Shown piece after piece: positions 22,575-32,916 of a DNA stretch of 64,000 nt. A program made the position numbers and the translations under genes. Source of the DNA: Deinococcus sp. LM3 (GTDB lineage Bacteria > Deinococcota > Deinococci > Deinococcales > Deinococcaceae); NCBI RefSeq assembly GCF_002017875.1, contig NZ_MUFV01000001.1, forward strand, positions 1,886,501 to 1,950,500, in the 5' to 3' direction. Position 1 is the stretch's first letter; the number at the start of each line of letters is the position of its first letter. The notes below the pieces were generated by a model. That model was not told the DNA's origin. It was given only the letters and a program-made list of their open reading frames with translations, and made no database searches.

Positions 22575-23444
22575 ATGACCGCCCACCTGCCCCGGCGACC
22601 CTCGATCCTGATCGTGGACGACAGCCCCGGGGTGCTCCAGACCATGGAGTTCCTGCTCTCGCCGCACCTGCCGGTCCGCGTGGCCGACAGCGGACAGGCG
22701 GCCCTGGCCGCCCTGACGCCCGACACGGCCCTGGTCCTGACCGACGTGCGCATGCCCGGCATGGACGGCGTGGAACTGGCCCGCACGCTGCGCCGCACCC
22801 ACCCGCACCTGCCCGTGGTGTTCATGACCGGCATCGTCGAGGACGACCTGCGCGCCGAGGCCCGCGAGCTGGGCGTGCTGGACGTGCTGCGTAAGCCCCT
22901 GCGGCCCGGCGTGCTGTTCCCGGCGCTTCAGGAATGGCTGGCCGACAGCGCGCCTGCCCTCGGAACGCCCGCCGTGCCTCCGGCTGCCCCCCCAGTGGCC
23001 CCCGCACCGCCGGACACCGTTCCCCCACCCACCCGCACCCCACCCAGCCCCACGCCACCCGCCCCCGAACCCGACCCGGACCAGAGCGCCGCGCGCCGCG
23101 CCCAGCAGGCCGCGCAGGCTCAGATGTTCACCGCCGGCCTGAACGTCCTGCCCGGCGTGACCGCCGCCTGCGCCTTCGACCCGGCCGGCGTACCCCTGAC
23201 CCCCACCCCCCTGGACGCCGAGGTCGGCGCGTACGTCCGTTTCCTCGGCACGGCCGCGCAGGGCGTCGCGCACCACCTTCAGGCCGCCGCGCCCGTCCGG
23301 GCCGTGCAACTGGAATTCCAGGACCGCGTACTCGTCGTGTGCCCCGTCCCGTTCGGGTACGTGGCCGTCGTCGTACGCGACACGCCCGGCGCCAGCAGCG
23401 TGAAATCCTGGATGCGCGCCCGCCTGAGCCACGGCCTGCACTGA
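22575..23444 (+). CDS. REC domain-Pro-rich linker-Roadblock-like protein
   Basis: A 289-residue three-part protein. Residues about 8-125 form a CheY-like receiver: ILIVDDSPGVLQ (acidic pocket), phosphoacceptor in LVLTDVRMPGMDG, conserved Thr in VVFMTGIVED and Lys in VLRKPLRPG. Residues about 130-175 are a low-complexity Pro/Ala/Thr linker. The C-terminal about 110 residues (FTAGLNVLPGVTAACAFDPAGVPL ... VQLEFQDRVLVVCPVPFGYVAVVV) look like a Roadblock/LC7 domain, as in MglB-type regulators of small GTPases. No histidine kinase is adjacent. A role in polarity or gliding-type GTPase control is inference only. Confidence 0.75.
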   Translation: MTAHLPRRPSILIVDDSPGVLQTMEFLLSPHLPVRVADSGQAALAALTPDTALVLTDVRMPGMDGVELARTLRRTHPHLPVVFMTGIVEDDLRAEARELGVLDVLRKPLRPGVLFPALQEWLADSAPALGTPAVPPAAPPVAPAPPDTVPPPTRTPPSPTPPAPEPDPDQSAARRAQQAAQAQMFTAGLNVLPGVTAACAFDPAGVPLTPTPLDAEVGAYVRFLGTAAQGVAHHLQAAAPVRAVQLEFQDRVLVVCPVPFGYVAVVVRDTPGASSVKSWMRARLSHGLH

Positions 23445-23495
23445 CCCGGCCGTAACCCGCCAACGGACCCGCCCGCTGCGCGCTACGCTGAACAC

Positions 23496-24095
23496 ATGCT
23501 GAGCTTCGCAGAGGCCGCCCGGAACCCCACCCTGCACGGCAACGAACCCGGCCGGCTGGCCCGCCACGGCGTCAGCGGCCTGCTCGTCCCCGCCACCTTC
23601 GAGGAAGCCTTCTACCGCCAGAACAACCTCCCGGAACAACTGCGGCGGCTGTTCAGCCCCATCCGCCCCGCCCGCATCGACGAGGACGCCCTGGAACCCC
23701 TGACCGCGCAGGCCCAGGCGCTGATCCGCACCAGCTACCTGCTCGACGACGCCGTGCAGCACTTCCACCGCGCCCTGCGCGCCGCCAGCCTGGACCACAC
23801 CCCCCTGCACGCCCGCCGCCCCGGCACACTGCACGCCGAGAGCGCCCCGCACCAGCCGCCCGGCACGCACGCCAGCGGCACCGCCGCCCTGCACGCCGTC
23901 AAACGCCTCTGGGCACACGACTGGGCCTTCGAAGCCGTCCTGGAGCGCCTGGACAGCGCCGGCAGCGTCGCCCTCGAAGCCCGGCCCACCCTGCTCATCC
24001 CCGGCCCGCCCGGCCTGAACGACCCGGGCCGCGCCGCCCACCTGGGCGAAACGACCGCCCTGGTCAACGAACACGGCCTGACCGGCCTGCCCTGA
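23496..24095 (+). CDS. Uncharacterised protein
   Basis: A 199-residue cytoplasmic protein I do not recognise. It begins MLSFAEAARNPTLHGNEPG and is rich in His, Leu and Ala. There are no membrane segments, no signal peptide and no known motif. A central stretch with many His/Pro residues (HARRPGTLHAESAPHQPPGTH) looks disordered. Codon use and GC are like the neighbours, and an ATG follows a reasonable intergenic spacing, so it is probably real and perhaps lineage-specific. Confidence 0.65.
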   Translation: MLSFAEAARNPTLHGNEPGRLARHGVSGLLVPATFEEAFYRQNNLPEQLRRLFSPIRPARIDEDALEPLTAQAQALIRTSYLLDDAVQHFHRALRAASLDHTPLHARRPGTLHAESAPHQPPGTHASGTAALHAVKRLWAHDWAFEAVLERLDSAGSVALEARPTLLIPGPPGLNDPGRAAHLGETTALVNEHGLTGLP

Positions 24096-24150
24096 TCCGG
24101 CCTGCCCTGACGCGCGCGCCCGGCCGTTCCGGGCGCGCAGGCCGGGCCTG

Positions 24151-24807
24151 TCACCAGCCCGCGATGTTCAGCACCCAGTACGTTCCGGCCGCGCCGGTCA
24201 CCTGCGCCGCCGTGCCGTCCAGCACCTTCTCGAACAGCGCCGCGCAGTGCGACGGGCTGCCCTTCCACGCCGCGATCACCTCGGCCGGACTGGTCAGGTT
24301 CATCCCGGCCGCCAGACTCTCCCCGAACACCCACTCGATACCACTCGGCGGCACCGGACGGTACCCGGCGTCCACCATCCGCTGCGACGGCACCCGGTTA
24401 TCCACCTGGCTGCGGTGCGGTAAATCCATCCGCCCGGACGCCGCCAGCTCCCGCCCGTACAGCGTCGCCGCCTTGTGCAGGTGCCCCTCGAACTTCAGTG
24501 GCGCCGCCGCCGGGAACACCCCGGACGGACACACCCCACCCCGCGCCCGCTCCGCATTGATGGCCTCCAGCATCTCCCGCTCTGCCTGAGACTGCGGGAA
24601 GCCCGGCAGCGCCGAACGGCTCACCGAGAAGGACTTCGTCGTCTTGTAATCGAACGTCACGTTGTACGACGCGTCTATGACCGTGACCGTCACCAGCTCA
24701 TCACCGGCATTCCCGCCGTTTCCATCCGACGGAGCAGACGGCCCCGGATCACACGCCACCAACGCCACCGCCACCACCGCACCCGCTCCCCACCCAATCA
24801 GTTTCAT
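24151..24807 (-). CDS. CAP/SCP-domain lipoprotein
   Basis: A 218-residue secreted protein. The N-terminus MKLIGWGAGAVVAVALVAC is a lipoprotein signal with the lipidation cysteine at residue 19. From about residue 75 the CAP (SCP/PR1) domain begins with EMLEAINAERARGG and continues with LHKAATLYGRELAASG, VFGESLAAGMNLTSPAEVIAAWKGSPSHCAALF and the closing AGTYWVLNIAGW. Bacterial CAP proteins are extracellular; functions vary and are mostly unknown. The start at ATG 24807 is preferred to a GTG two codons upstream. It is convergent with the gene before it. Confidence 0.85.
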   Translation of the reverse strand: MKLIGWGAGAVVAVALVACDPGPSAPSDGNGGNAGDELVTVTVIDASYNVTFDYKTTKSFSVSRSALPGFPQSQAEREMLEAINAERARGGVCPSGVFPAAAPLKFEGHLHKAATLYGRELAASGRMDLPHRSQVDNRVPSQRMVDAGYRPVPPSGIEWVFGESLAAGMNLTSPAEVIAAWKGSPSHCAALFEKVLDGTAAQVTGAAGTYWVLNIAGW

Positions 24808-24946
24808 CCCCACAGCGTAGGCGCCGCCGCCCGCCGCCGCTGCCGGATTTGACCACCCCAGGGGACCGGCACCCCCACCTCATGAACACCCCCCCCCATC
24901 CCGACGCGCCGGACACCCCCACCCGGCCACCCGCTACCCTGCCCCC

Positions 24947-25768
<822 letters not shown>

Positions 25769-25842
25769 AAGGGAAGTGGGGAGTGATCCGTGGGAAGGGA
25801 GGCTGCTACGCAGTAGGAAAAGGCAACACAGCTGCTGCGCAG

Positions 25843-26090
25843 GACCCCTCAGTCAGCTGCGCTGACAGCTCCCCTCAAGGGGAGCCTTGAAGGCAGGCTG
25901 ACGTAACCGTCGTGGCAACCGAGCCCGTCGTGCGCGCAGCGCGCGGGGCGCACGGCGCGGGAGCGAAGGATGGAGTGTGAGGCGTGGCCGAACCCGCCCG
26001 ACACCCACCACGAACGCCCGCGAAATACCTGCCCAGTGCCAACGACGGCTCCCCCTGCCCCTCTGGGGTAGGGGGTTGGGGGTGGGGCAG
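25843..26090 (+). repeat. Family B palindrome-rich repeat, copy 1
   Basis: This fills most of the gene-free 25769-26194 region. In order it has: a dyad GTCAGCTGCGCTGAC, a palindrome GCTCCCCTCAAGGGGAGC, the block GTCGTGCGCGCAGCGCGC, the conserved segment ATACCTGCCCAGTGCCAACG, and a G-rich hairpin around CCCCTGCCCCTCTGGGG. The same order recurs, inverted, at 59646-59905 and in part at 38473-38653 and 38781-38947. Confidence 0.8.
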
Positions 26091-26194
26091 CCCGCCGCAG
26101 GCACCCACCCCTGTTCCCGCCCGGGGAACTTTCCCCCCAACCGTCCCGCCGCGCGTTATCGTGAGCCGTAAAACCATCCTCAGGAGGGATACCC

Positions 26195-27187
<993 letters not shown>

Positions 27188-27209
27188 GACCCGGTTCAGT
27201 ACAGGAAGT

Positions 27210-27248
27210 GGGTGGCAGGTGACCTTAGGGGAGCCTGCCACCCGTTTT
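27210..27248 (+). terminator. Intrinsic terminator after mdh
   Basis: GGGTGGCAGG (27210-27219) pairs perfectly with CCTGCCACCC (27234-27243), followed by GTTTTCT. It lies 23 bases after the mdh stop. Confidence 0.87.
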
Positions 27249-27459
27249 CTGTCTTCTGGGGCTGCCTGTGATCTGGTGCCCTGGAGGCGTTTCTTCATGT
27301 GACCTTCACGGTTGCGCGGGCGGGTGATCCGATCCGGGGTGGGCGGCATATGGCTGGTCAGAAGCGCAGACGGTGACTGGTGGTGCGGGTGTTCGTCCTG
27401 CTGGCCCTGTGCGCTTTGCCCGCCCGCCGCTTTCCGCTTTCTTTCCCTGGAGGTCCACC

Positions 27460-28380
27460 ATGAGCAACCCCCTGAACCGCCGTAAATTCCTCGGAGCTGC
27501 CGGCGCTGTCGGCGTCACGACCGCCCTGGCCAGCTGCGCGCCCGCCATGGGCATGGGTCAGGCCAAACCCAACCTGGACGCCACGATCTTCAACTTCGCG
27601 CTGAACCTCGAGTACCTGGAAGCGGCGTTCTACCTCGCGGCCGTGGGTCGCCTGGAGGAACTGGACAGCGTGGGCGGCAACAGCAGCAAGGTCATCCTGC
27701 CGGCCGGCTTCACCGGCAAGAACGGCGACGGCGTGAAATTCCAGTCGGCCGACGTGCGTGCCTACGCGAACGAGGTGGCGACCGACGAACTGAACCACGT
27801 CCGCATCATCCGCAAGGTGCTGGGCTTCGGCGCCGTGGCGCAGCCGACCCTGGACCTGGGTCCGGCCTTCCTGGCGGCCGGGAGTGCCGCGTCGGGCGGG
27901 GCGATCACGGGCTTCAACCCGTTCGCGAACGACCTGTTCTTCCTGCACGGCGCGTTCATCTTCGAGGACGTGGGTGTCAGCGCGTACAAGGGCGCGGCGC
28001 GCCTGCTGAGCGACACGAGCGCCGGCGGGAACCTGGAGAACGCGGCGGGCATCCTGGCCGTCGAGGCGTACCACGCGGGCATGATCCGCACCCTCCTGTA
28101 CCAGCTCCGCGACACGCAGGTCACGCCGGCCCTGAAGGTCAGTGACGTGGTGCAGGCCATCAGCAACCTGCGTGACAGCGTGGACGGAGCCCTGGACGTG
28201 GATCAGGGCATCCTGGAGAACGGCGCGGCGAACATCGTGCTGGCTGACTCGAACGGCATCGCGTACAGCCGCACGCCCCGCCAGGTCGGGAACATCGTGT
28301 TCCTGGCCGTGGACGCCGTCAAGGGTGGCTTCTACCCCGACGGCCTCAGCGGCGACTTCAGCAAGATTCTCGCGCTGTAA
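27460..28380 (+). CDS. Tat-exported ferritin-like (desiccation-related) protein
   Basis: A 306-residue protein. The N-terminus MSNPLNRRKFLGAAGAVGVTTALASC has a twin-arginine motif (RRKFLG) and a lipobox-like LASC, so it is probably a folded, exported lipoprotein. The rest is a four-helix ferritin-like domain: paired acidic/histidine ligands in FALNLEYLEAAFY, ATDELNHVRII, FIFEDVGVSAY and AVEAYHAGMIRTLLY (two ExxH). This is the PF13668 type, named desiccation-related in plants and present in deinococci. It could bind a di-metal centre in the cell envelope; oxidative or desiccation protection is inferred. SD GGAGG lies 8 bases before the ATG. Confidence 0.87.
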   Translation: MSNPLNRRKFLGAAGAVGVTTALASCAPAMGMGQAKPNLDATIFNFALNLEYLEAAFYLAAVGRLEELDSVGGNSSKVILPAGFTGKNGDGVKFQSADVRAYANEVATDELNHVRIIRKVLGFGAVAQPTLDLGPAFLAAGSAASGGAITGFNPFANDLFFLHGAFIFEDVGVSAYKGAARLLSDTSAGGNLENAAGILAVEAYHAGMIRTLLYQLRDTQVTPALKVSDVVQAISNLRDSVDGALDVDQGILENGAANIVLADSNGIAYSRTPRQVGNIVFLAVDAVKGGFYPDGLSGDFSKILAL

Positions 28381-28411
28381 ATCAAGAGCGTCAGTACCAT
28401 CGCCTCCCGGT

Positions 28412-28436
28412 GCCCCTCCGGCCCGGGGGGCTTTTC
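28412..28436 (+). terminator. Probable terminator after the ferritin-like gene
   Basis: GCCCC and GGGGC flank TCCGGCCCG and are followed by TTTT. It is 32 bases after the stop codon. Confidence 0.6.
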
Positions 28437-28509
28437 ATGGTCGATGGGCGAAGGGTGATGGAGAGCGTACGCCATCACCCTTCGTCCATCAACCATCAAC
28501 CACCAGTGG

Positions 28510-29796
28510 TCACCCCTGCACGACCCATTCCCCGGCGCGCATGAGCGGTTCGCGGGTGCCTTCCTTCGTGATGCCGTCCACGTCGGTGGCGGGCGTGCCG
28601 ATCATCCAGTCCACGTGAATGAGGCTGTCGTTCCCGCCGGCGGCTGTCAGGGTGGCCTCGTCGGTGCCGCCCTGCACGTTGGTGGGGTAGCAGCGGCCCA
28701 GCGCGATGTGCGAGGCGGCGTTCTCGTCGAACAGGGTGTTCAGGAACAGCGTGCCGGTCTGCGCGACGGGCGCGCTGGCGGGCACCAGGGCCACCTCGCC
28801 CAGGTGCGCGGCTCCCTCGTCGGTGCCGATCAGCTGGCGCAGGGTGTCCTCGCCGCGCGTGGCGCTGACCTCGGCGGCGCGGCCGTTCTCGAAGCGCACG
28901 CGGATGCCCTCGATCAGCTGTCCGCGCGCGCTGAGGGGTTTGCTGGCGACCGCCCAGCCGTTCACGCGCTCCCGGTGCGGGGCGGTGAAGACCTCGTCGG
29001 TGGGCAGGTTCGGGACGCCGCGCACGCCGTTGCGGGCGGTCTCGGCGCCGCCCTGCCAGACGTGGTTCTCGGCGAGGCCGACGGTCAGGTCGGTGCCCAG
29101 GTCGCTTTTCAGGTGGACGGCGGCGTACTGCCGGCCGTTCAGGTAGGTGGTGAGGCGTTCTAGGCGGGTTAGGTGCGCGTCCCAGGCGGCCACCGGGTCC
29201 GGCTGGTCGGCGCGCGTGACGGCGAAGATGTCGGCCCACAGGCGCGCCACGGCCTCCGGGGCGGGCAAGTCCGGGTACACCCGCGCGGCCCAGGCGGGCG
29301 TGGCCATCGCCGCGACCGTCCAGTTCACGCGGAAACTGCCGGTCGCCTCGCTGACCTGCCGCATGGCCTGCGCCGTGAGTTTGCTGCGCGCCGCGACCCG
29401 CGCAGGATTCACGCCCGCGAGCAGCGACGGGTCCTCCCCGACGATCCCGATGGACGCGTACCCGTCCTCAATCATCGCCTCGCGTTGCTGCGCGTGCCAC
29501 GCGGGCAGGAAGTTCACGGCGTCGTCCGTGCCGTCCTCGAACAGCGCGAGGTCCAGGTGCGGGTCGAGGTACGTGACGCGCACGTCGCTGGCCCCGGCGC
29601 GGTAGGCGGCGCGGGCGGTCAGGCGCACGAGCGGCGCCGCCTCGACCGGCGCGGCGATCCGGAGCTTCCCGCCGGCCGGGAGGTTCACGCCGGTCCGGAC
29701 GAGCAGCTCGGCGTACCGGGCGAGGTGGGCGCTGAAGTCGCCGGTTGGAGCGTCACTGGCGCTGGCCTGGGGATCGTGCGGGCTGGAGGCAGTCAT
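28510..29796 (-). CDS. Aminopeptidase, M29 family (AmpS/AmpT type)
   Basis: A 428-residue metallo-aminopeptidase. The metal ligands of the family are recognisable: glutamates in RGQLIEGIRVRFENG and AHLGEVALVP, histidine and aspartate in FLNTLFDENAASHIALG, and SLIHVDWMIGTP near the C-terminus. The N-terminal domain (FSAHLARYAELLVRTGVNL) matches AmpS. It is a cytoplasmic dimer removing N-terminal residues from peptides. I start at MTASSPHD (29796); a GTG three codons upstream is also possible. It lies 82 bases downstream of the GGDEF gene on the same strand. Confidence 0.92.
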   Translation of the reverse strand: MTASSPHDPQASASDAPTGDFSAHLARYAELLVRTGVNLPAGGKLRIAAPVEAAPLVRLTARAAYRAGASDVRVTYLDPHLDLALFEDGTDDAVNFLPAWHAQQREAMIEDGYASIGIVGEDPSLLAGVNPARVAARSKLTAQAMRQVSEATGSFRVNWTVAAMATPAWAARVYPDLPAPEAVARLWADIFAVTRADQPDPVAAWDAHLTRLERLTTYLNGRQYAAVHLKSDLGTDLTVGLAENHVWQGGAETARNGVRGVPNLPTDEVFTAPHRERVNGWAVASKPLSARGQLIEGIRVRFENGRAAEVSATRGEDTLRQLIGTDEGAAHLGEVALVPASAPVAQTGTLFLNTLFDENAASHIALGRCYPTNVQGGTDEATLTAAGGNDSLIHVDWMIGTPATDVDGITKEGTREPLMRAGEWVVQG

Positions 29797-29878
29797 GCCC
29801 GTCACTCTACCGGGCGTGCCGGGCGGGGCGTCCGGCTGGGCAGACTGGGGCGGGGTGGGGAGCCGGGCGAGTTCGCCG

Positions 29879-30898
29879 TCAGGCCCAGCGGTTCCCGCCG
29901 CTCTCCTGCGCGCGGTGCAGGCGCTGCACGGCCAGGTCAATCAGCGCGTCAAGGTCCTCGGTCTCGGCGGCGAAGGCCAGGCCCACGCTGACCGGCACGC
30001 CGTTCAGGTCCGTCAGGTTCAGGTTGCGGGCCGCGCGGACGATCCGGTCGGCCACGTCGTGCGCGGCGGCCACGCTGACGTCCGGCAGGATCAGCAGGAA
30101 CTGATCGCCGTTCCAGCGGGTCACGCTGACCTGCTGCTCGGTCATGTTGACGAGCAGCGTGGCGACCTCGCGCAGCACCTGATCGGCCGCGCGGTGGCGC
30201 AGCAGGTCGTTGATCCGCCCGAAGTGGTCGATGTCGACCAGGACCACCGCGACCCGCGCGGCGTGCAGCGGGGAGCGCGTGGCGGCCTCCAGCGTGTCCC
30301 ACGCCGCCTGCCGGTTCAGGACGCCGGTCAGCGGGTCGAGCTGCGCGGCGTGCTGCACGCTGAGGTTCCGGGCGCGTTCGGTGCTGACCAGCTGCCCGTG
30401 CAGGGCCATCAGGACCATCAGCGCCACCAGGAACCCCGCGTAGATCATCAGGGGCAGGTCCTGCGGGTTGAACAGCAGCGTGGCGGCCAGCATGAAGCCC
30501 GTCACGGGCAGCAGGAGCGCCGCCGCCTGGTTCAGCGGCAGCCACGCCAGTGTCAGCAGCGCCACCACGCCCAGCGACAGGAAGAACGCGGGCTGAATGT
30601 CACGCCCCTGCATGCCGACCACGATCACCTGCGCTGTCAGCCACAGCGGCAGCAGGTACGCGACCCCGCCGGTCAGGACCCGCAGCGGCACCCGGCGCGA
30701 CAGGACGGTGGCGACCATGAACACGCTGAGCAGCGCGGCCCCGGTCAGGGACACCACGTTCTGCCGGTCCCCGGTCAGCGCCAGCCACAGCAGACCGGAA
30801 TGCACGGCAGTGGACAGCAGCGACAGCGACAGGTGCGCGGCGTGCTGCTGTTCCCGCAGCCGGTGGACCTGCTGCGGCGGAATGACGGGACGGGGCAT
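29879..30898 (-). CDS. Membrane GGDEF protein with degenerate active site
   Basis: A 339-residue protein. Residues about 20-160 contain five or six hydrophobic helices (for example LLSTAVHSGLLWLAL, VAYLLPLWLTAQVIVVG, MIYAGFLVALMVLMAL). The C-terminal domain begins with AAQLDPLTGVLNRQAAW and has VVLVDIDHFGRINDLLRH. The signature loop is RWNGDQFLLIL: the GGDEF core reads NGDQF, with the metal-binding glutamate replaced by glutamine. Such substitution usually abolishes diguanylate cyclase activity, so it more likely acts as a sensor or effector, possibly binding GTP. No inhibitory RxxD site is evident at the usual distance before the signature. Confidence 0.85.
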   Translation of the reverse strand: MPRPVIPPQQVHRLREQQHAAHLSLSLLSTAVHSGLLWLALTGDRQNVVSLTGAALLSVFMVATVLSRRVPLRVLTGGVAYLLPLWLTAQVIVVGMQGRDIQPAFFLSLGVVALLTLAWLPLNQAAALLLPVTGFMLAATLLFNPQDLPLMIYAGFLVALMVLMALHGQLVSTERARNLSVQHAAQLDPLTGVLNRQAAWDTLEAATRSPLHAARVAVVLVDIDHFGRINDLLRHRAADQVLREVATLLVNMTEQQVSVTRWNGDQFLLILPDVSVAAAHDVADRIVRAARNLNLTDLNGVPVSVGLAFAAETEDLDALIDLAVQRLHRAQESGGNRWA

Positions 30899-31013
30899 GT
30901 GCGTCCAGTGTAGGGGGGCCGGGTGGGGGCGCGCGGCCGGAATTCGGGTCTGAACTGCGTTCAGGCGGCGGGTGTACCGGGGGGGGCTGTCACGCCAGCC
31001 GCCCCGCCGGGCG

Positions 31014-31511
31014 TTACCAGCCCTCGATCTGCCGCCCGGCCTCGAAGGCGGCGACGCCCGCCGCGACGCTCAGGTTCAGGCTGCGGCCCCCACCCGGCTG
31101 CGGCAACTTCAGCTTCGGCAGGGCGTCGCGCAGCCACGCGGGCAACCCCCGCGATTCCGGGCCGAACAGCAGGTAATCGCCCCGCGCAAAGCCCGCGCGG
31201 GTGTGCAGTTCGGTGGCGTGCGTGCTGAACGCCCACACCCGCGCGCCCGCGCCCAGCGTGCCCTGGAAGGCGGTCCAGCTGGCGTGCTCGTGCAGGGTCA
31301 CGCCCTCCAGGTAATCCATGACGGCGCGGCGGAACTCACGGTCGTGCAGGTGGAAGCCGAACGGGCGGATCAGGTGCAGGTCCGCGCCCAGCACCGAGCA
31401 GGTCCGGGCGACGTTCCCCACGTTCCCGGCCTTCTCGGGTTCGAACAGCACCACGCGCAGCAGGGGAGGGGCCGGCGGGATCACAGCGGCCGGCGGCACT
31501 TCTGCCGTCAT
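31014..31511 (-). CDS. trmL: tRNA (cytidine/uridine-2'-O-)-methyltransferase, TrmL-like SPOUT enzyme
   Basis: A 165-residue SPOUT-fold methyltransferase. The N-terminus LLRVVLFEPEKAGNVGNVARTCSVLGADLHLI and the C-terminal knot LLFGPESRGLP with LKLPQPGGGRSLNLSVAAGVAAFE are the TrmL signatures; the last contains the SAM-binding loop. It methylates the ribose of the wobble base in leucine tRNAs in E. coli. The ATG overlaps the ispF stop (ATGA). Confidence 0.9.
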   Translation of the reverse strand: MTAEVPPAAVIPPAPPLLRVVLFEPEKAGNVGNVARTCSVLGADLHLIRPFGFHLHDREFRRAVMDYLEGVTLHEHASWTAFQGTLGAGARVWAFSTHATELHTRAGFARGDYLLFGPESRGLPAWLRDALPKLKLPQPGGGRSLNLSVAAGVAAFEAGRQIEGW

Positions 31512-32005
31512 CCTGCACCGGTGCCGGGCGCGCGGACCAGCAGCGCCGTCACGCGGGTCTGCACGTGCGCGGGCGCCAGTCCCTCGGAGGTCTTGAAACT
31601 GACGCCCACCTCGGATTCCGGCAGGTTCAGCAGTTCCGCGACCGACCGGGCGATCTCGGCGCGCAGCGGCCCCAGCTTCGGGCGGTCCAGGGTCACCACG
31701 ACCGCCACGTTGCCCGGCACGTACCCGCGCGCCGCCACCAGTTCCAGCGCGCGGGCCACGATCACGCGGGAATCCATGCCGGCCCACTCGGCCGCCGTGT
31801 CCGGAAAGTACTGCCCGATGTCCCCCAGCGCCAGCCCCGACAGCAGCGCGTCGGCTACGGCGTGCAGCACGGCGTCCCCGTCACTGTGCGCCACGGCCCC
31901 CAGTTCCGCGTGCGGCACGGGCACGCCTCCCAGCACCAGCGGCCGCCCGGCTTCCAGGCGGTGCGCGTCCTCTCCAAATCCGATCCGGAACGGCAATGCA
32001 CTCAT
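31508..32005 (-). CDS. ispF: 2-C-methyl-D-erythritol 2,4-cyclodiphosphate synthase
   Basis: A 165-residue zinc enzyme of the MEP isoprenoid pathway. FGEDAHRLEAGRPLVLGG has the Asp-x-His zinc ligands (here EDAHRL), AHSDGDAVLHAVADALLSGLALGDIGQYFPDT is the family signature, and the C-terminal FKTSEGLAPAHVQ closes the active site. It supplies isoprenoid precursors for carotenoids and menaquinone, and is translationally coupled to trmL. Confidence 0.95.
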   Translation of the reverse strand: MSALPFRIGFGEDAHRLEAGRPLVLGGVPVPHAELGAVAHSDGDAVLHAVADALLSGLALGDIGQYFPDTAAEWAGMDSRVIVARALELVAARGYVPGNVAVVVTLDRPKLGPLRAEIARSVAELLNLPESEVGVSFKTSEGLAPAHVQTRVTALLVRAPGTGAG

Positions 32006-32121
32006 TCACGCAGTCTGGCGCATCGCGCGGCGCGGCGTAACGCCTCCTTAACGCCCCGTCCGGCACGCTGAAGGTCAGAAAGCCCGCTGTTCCCTCCGCC
32101 TCCCTCCCCCTGGAGACACCG

Positions 32122-32916
32122 ATGCACCTCGACAACGACCTGTTCCAGCAGCTGCCCGTTCCGGCCGTTCAGTGGCCCTCCGTGCGAGAGGGAAGGCGTG
32201 ACGGTCACGCCCGCGTGAACCCCGCCTTCAGCCGCGCGTTCCGCCCCGGCGCGCTGTGCAGCCCGCTGCCGCACTGGACGGACGGCGCGCACCTGACCCG
32301 GCTGCCCAGCCGGACCGGCGAGCCGCGCGTGTGCCGCGTGACCCTCAGCACCCTGCCGAACGGGGACCGGCTGGCCGTGGTCGAGGACGTGCACGCCTAC
32401 CACCTGGACCCGCTGACCGGCCTGCCGGACCGCCGCGCCCTGCTGCTGGACGCCGCGCAGCCCACCGTGAGCCTCGCCCTGATCGACGTGGACCGCTTCA
32501 AGCAGGTGAACGACGCCCTGGGTCACGCCGCCGGGGACCGCGTGCTGGAAGCGCTGGCACGCCTGCTGGCGGGAGCCGCCCGCGCCGGCGACCTGCACGC
32601 CTACCGCCTGGGCGGCGACGAGTTCGTGCTGTGCGCCCCGCACGCCCTGACCGGCGAGGACCTGCGCCCCCTGCAAGTCGGGTTCCGGGAGACGCTGGGC
32701 CGCCTGGGCATCCCGAGCGGCAGTTTCTCGTACGGACTGGCGCAGGCGCCGCAGCACGGCGACACGCTGCACGCCCTGTTGCAGCACGCCGACACCCAGC
32801 TGACCCGCAGCAAACGCGACCGGCGGGGCGGCCTGACCACGCAACTGGGCCGCCTGCTGGGCCGCGTGACCACGGCCGAACCCTCCGGACTGAACAACCT
32901 GAGTGCCGCGCTGTGA
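32122..32916 (+). CDS. Diguanylate cyclase (GGDEF) with short N-terminal sensor region
   Basis: A 264-residue cytoplasmic protein. Residues 1-95 look like a small PAS-like sensor (PAVQWPS ... VCRVTLSTLPNGDRLAVVED). From residue 96 a canonical GGDEF domain follows: LDPLTGLPDRRALL, LALIDVDRFKQVNDALGHAAGD and an intact RLGGDEFVLC, so it should make c-di-GMP. No RxxD inhibitory site is evident. The stop overlaps the GTG of the next gene (GTGA), linking it to a small protein of unknown role. Confidence 0.88.
   Translation: MHLDNDLFQQLPVPAVQWPSVREGRRDGHARVNPAFSRAFRPGALCSPLPHWTDGAHLTRLPSRTGEPRVCRVTLSTLPNGDRLAVVEDVHAYHLDPLTGLPDRRALLLDAAQPTVSLALIDVDRFKQVNDALGHAAGDRVLEALARLLAGAARAGDLHAYRLGGDEFVLCAPHALTGEDLRPLQVGFRETLGRLGIPSGSFSYGLAQAPQHGDTLHALLQHADTQLTRSKRDRRGGLTTQLGRLLGRVTTAEPSGLNNLSAAL

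Noticed and set aside
27249..27459. A regulatory RNA before the ferritin-like gene
   Set aside because: I found no consistent hairpin or known motif after the mdh terminator; only the ribosome site is clear.
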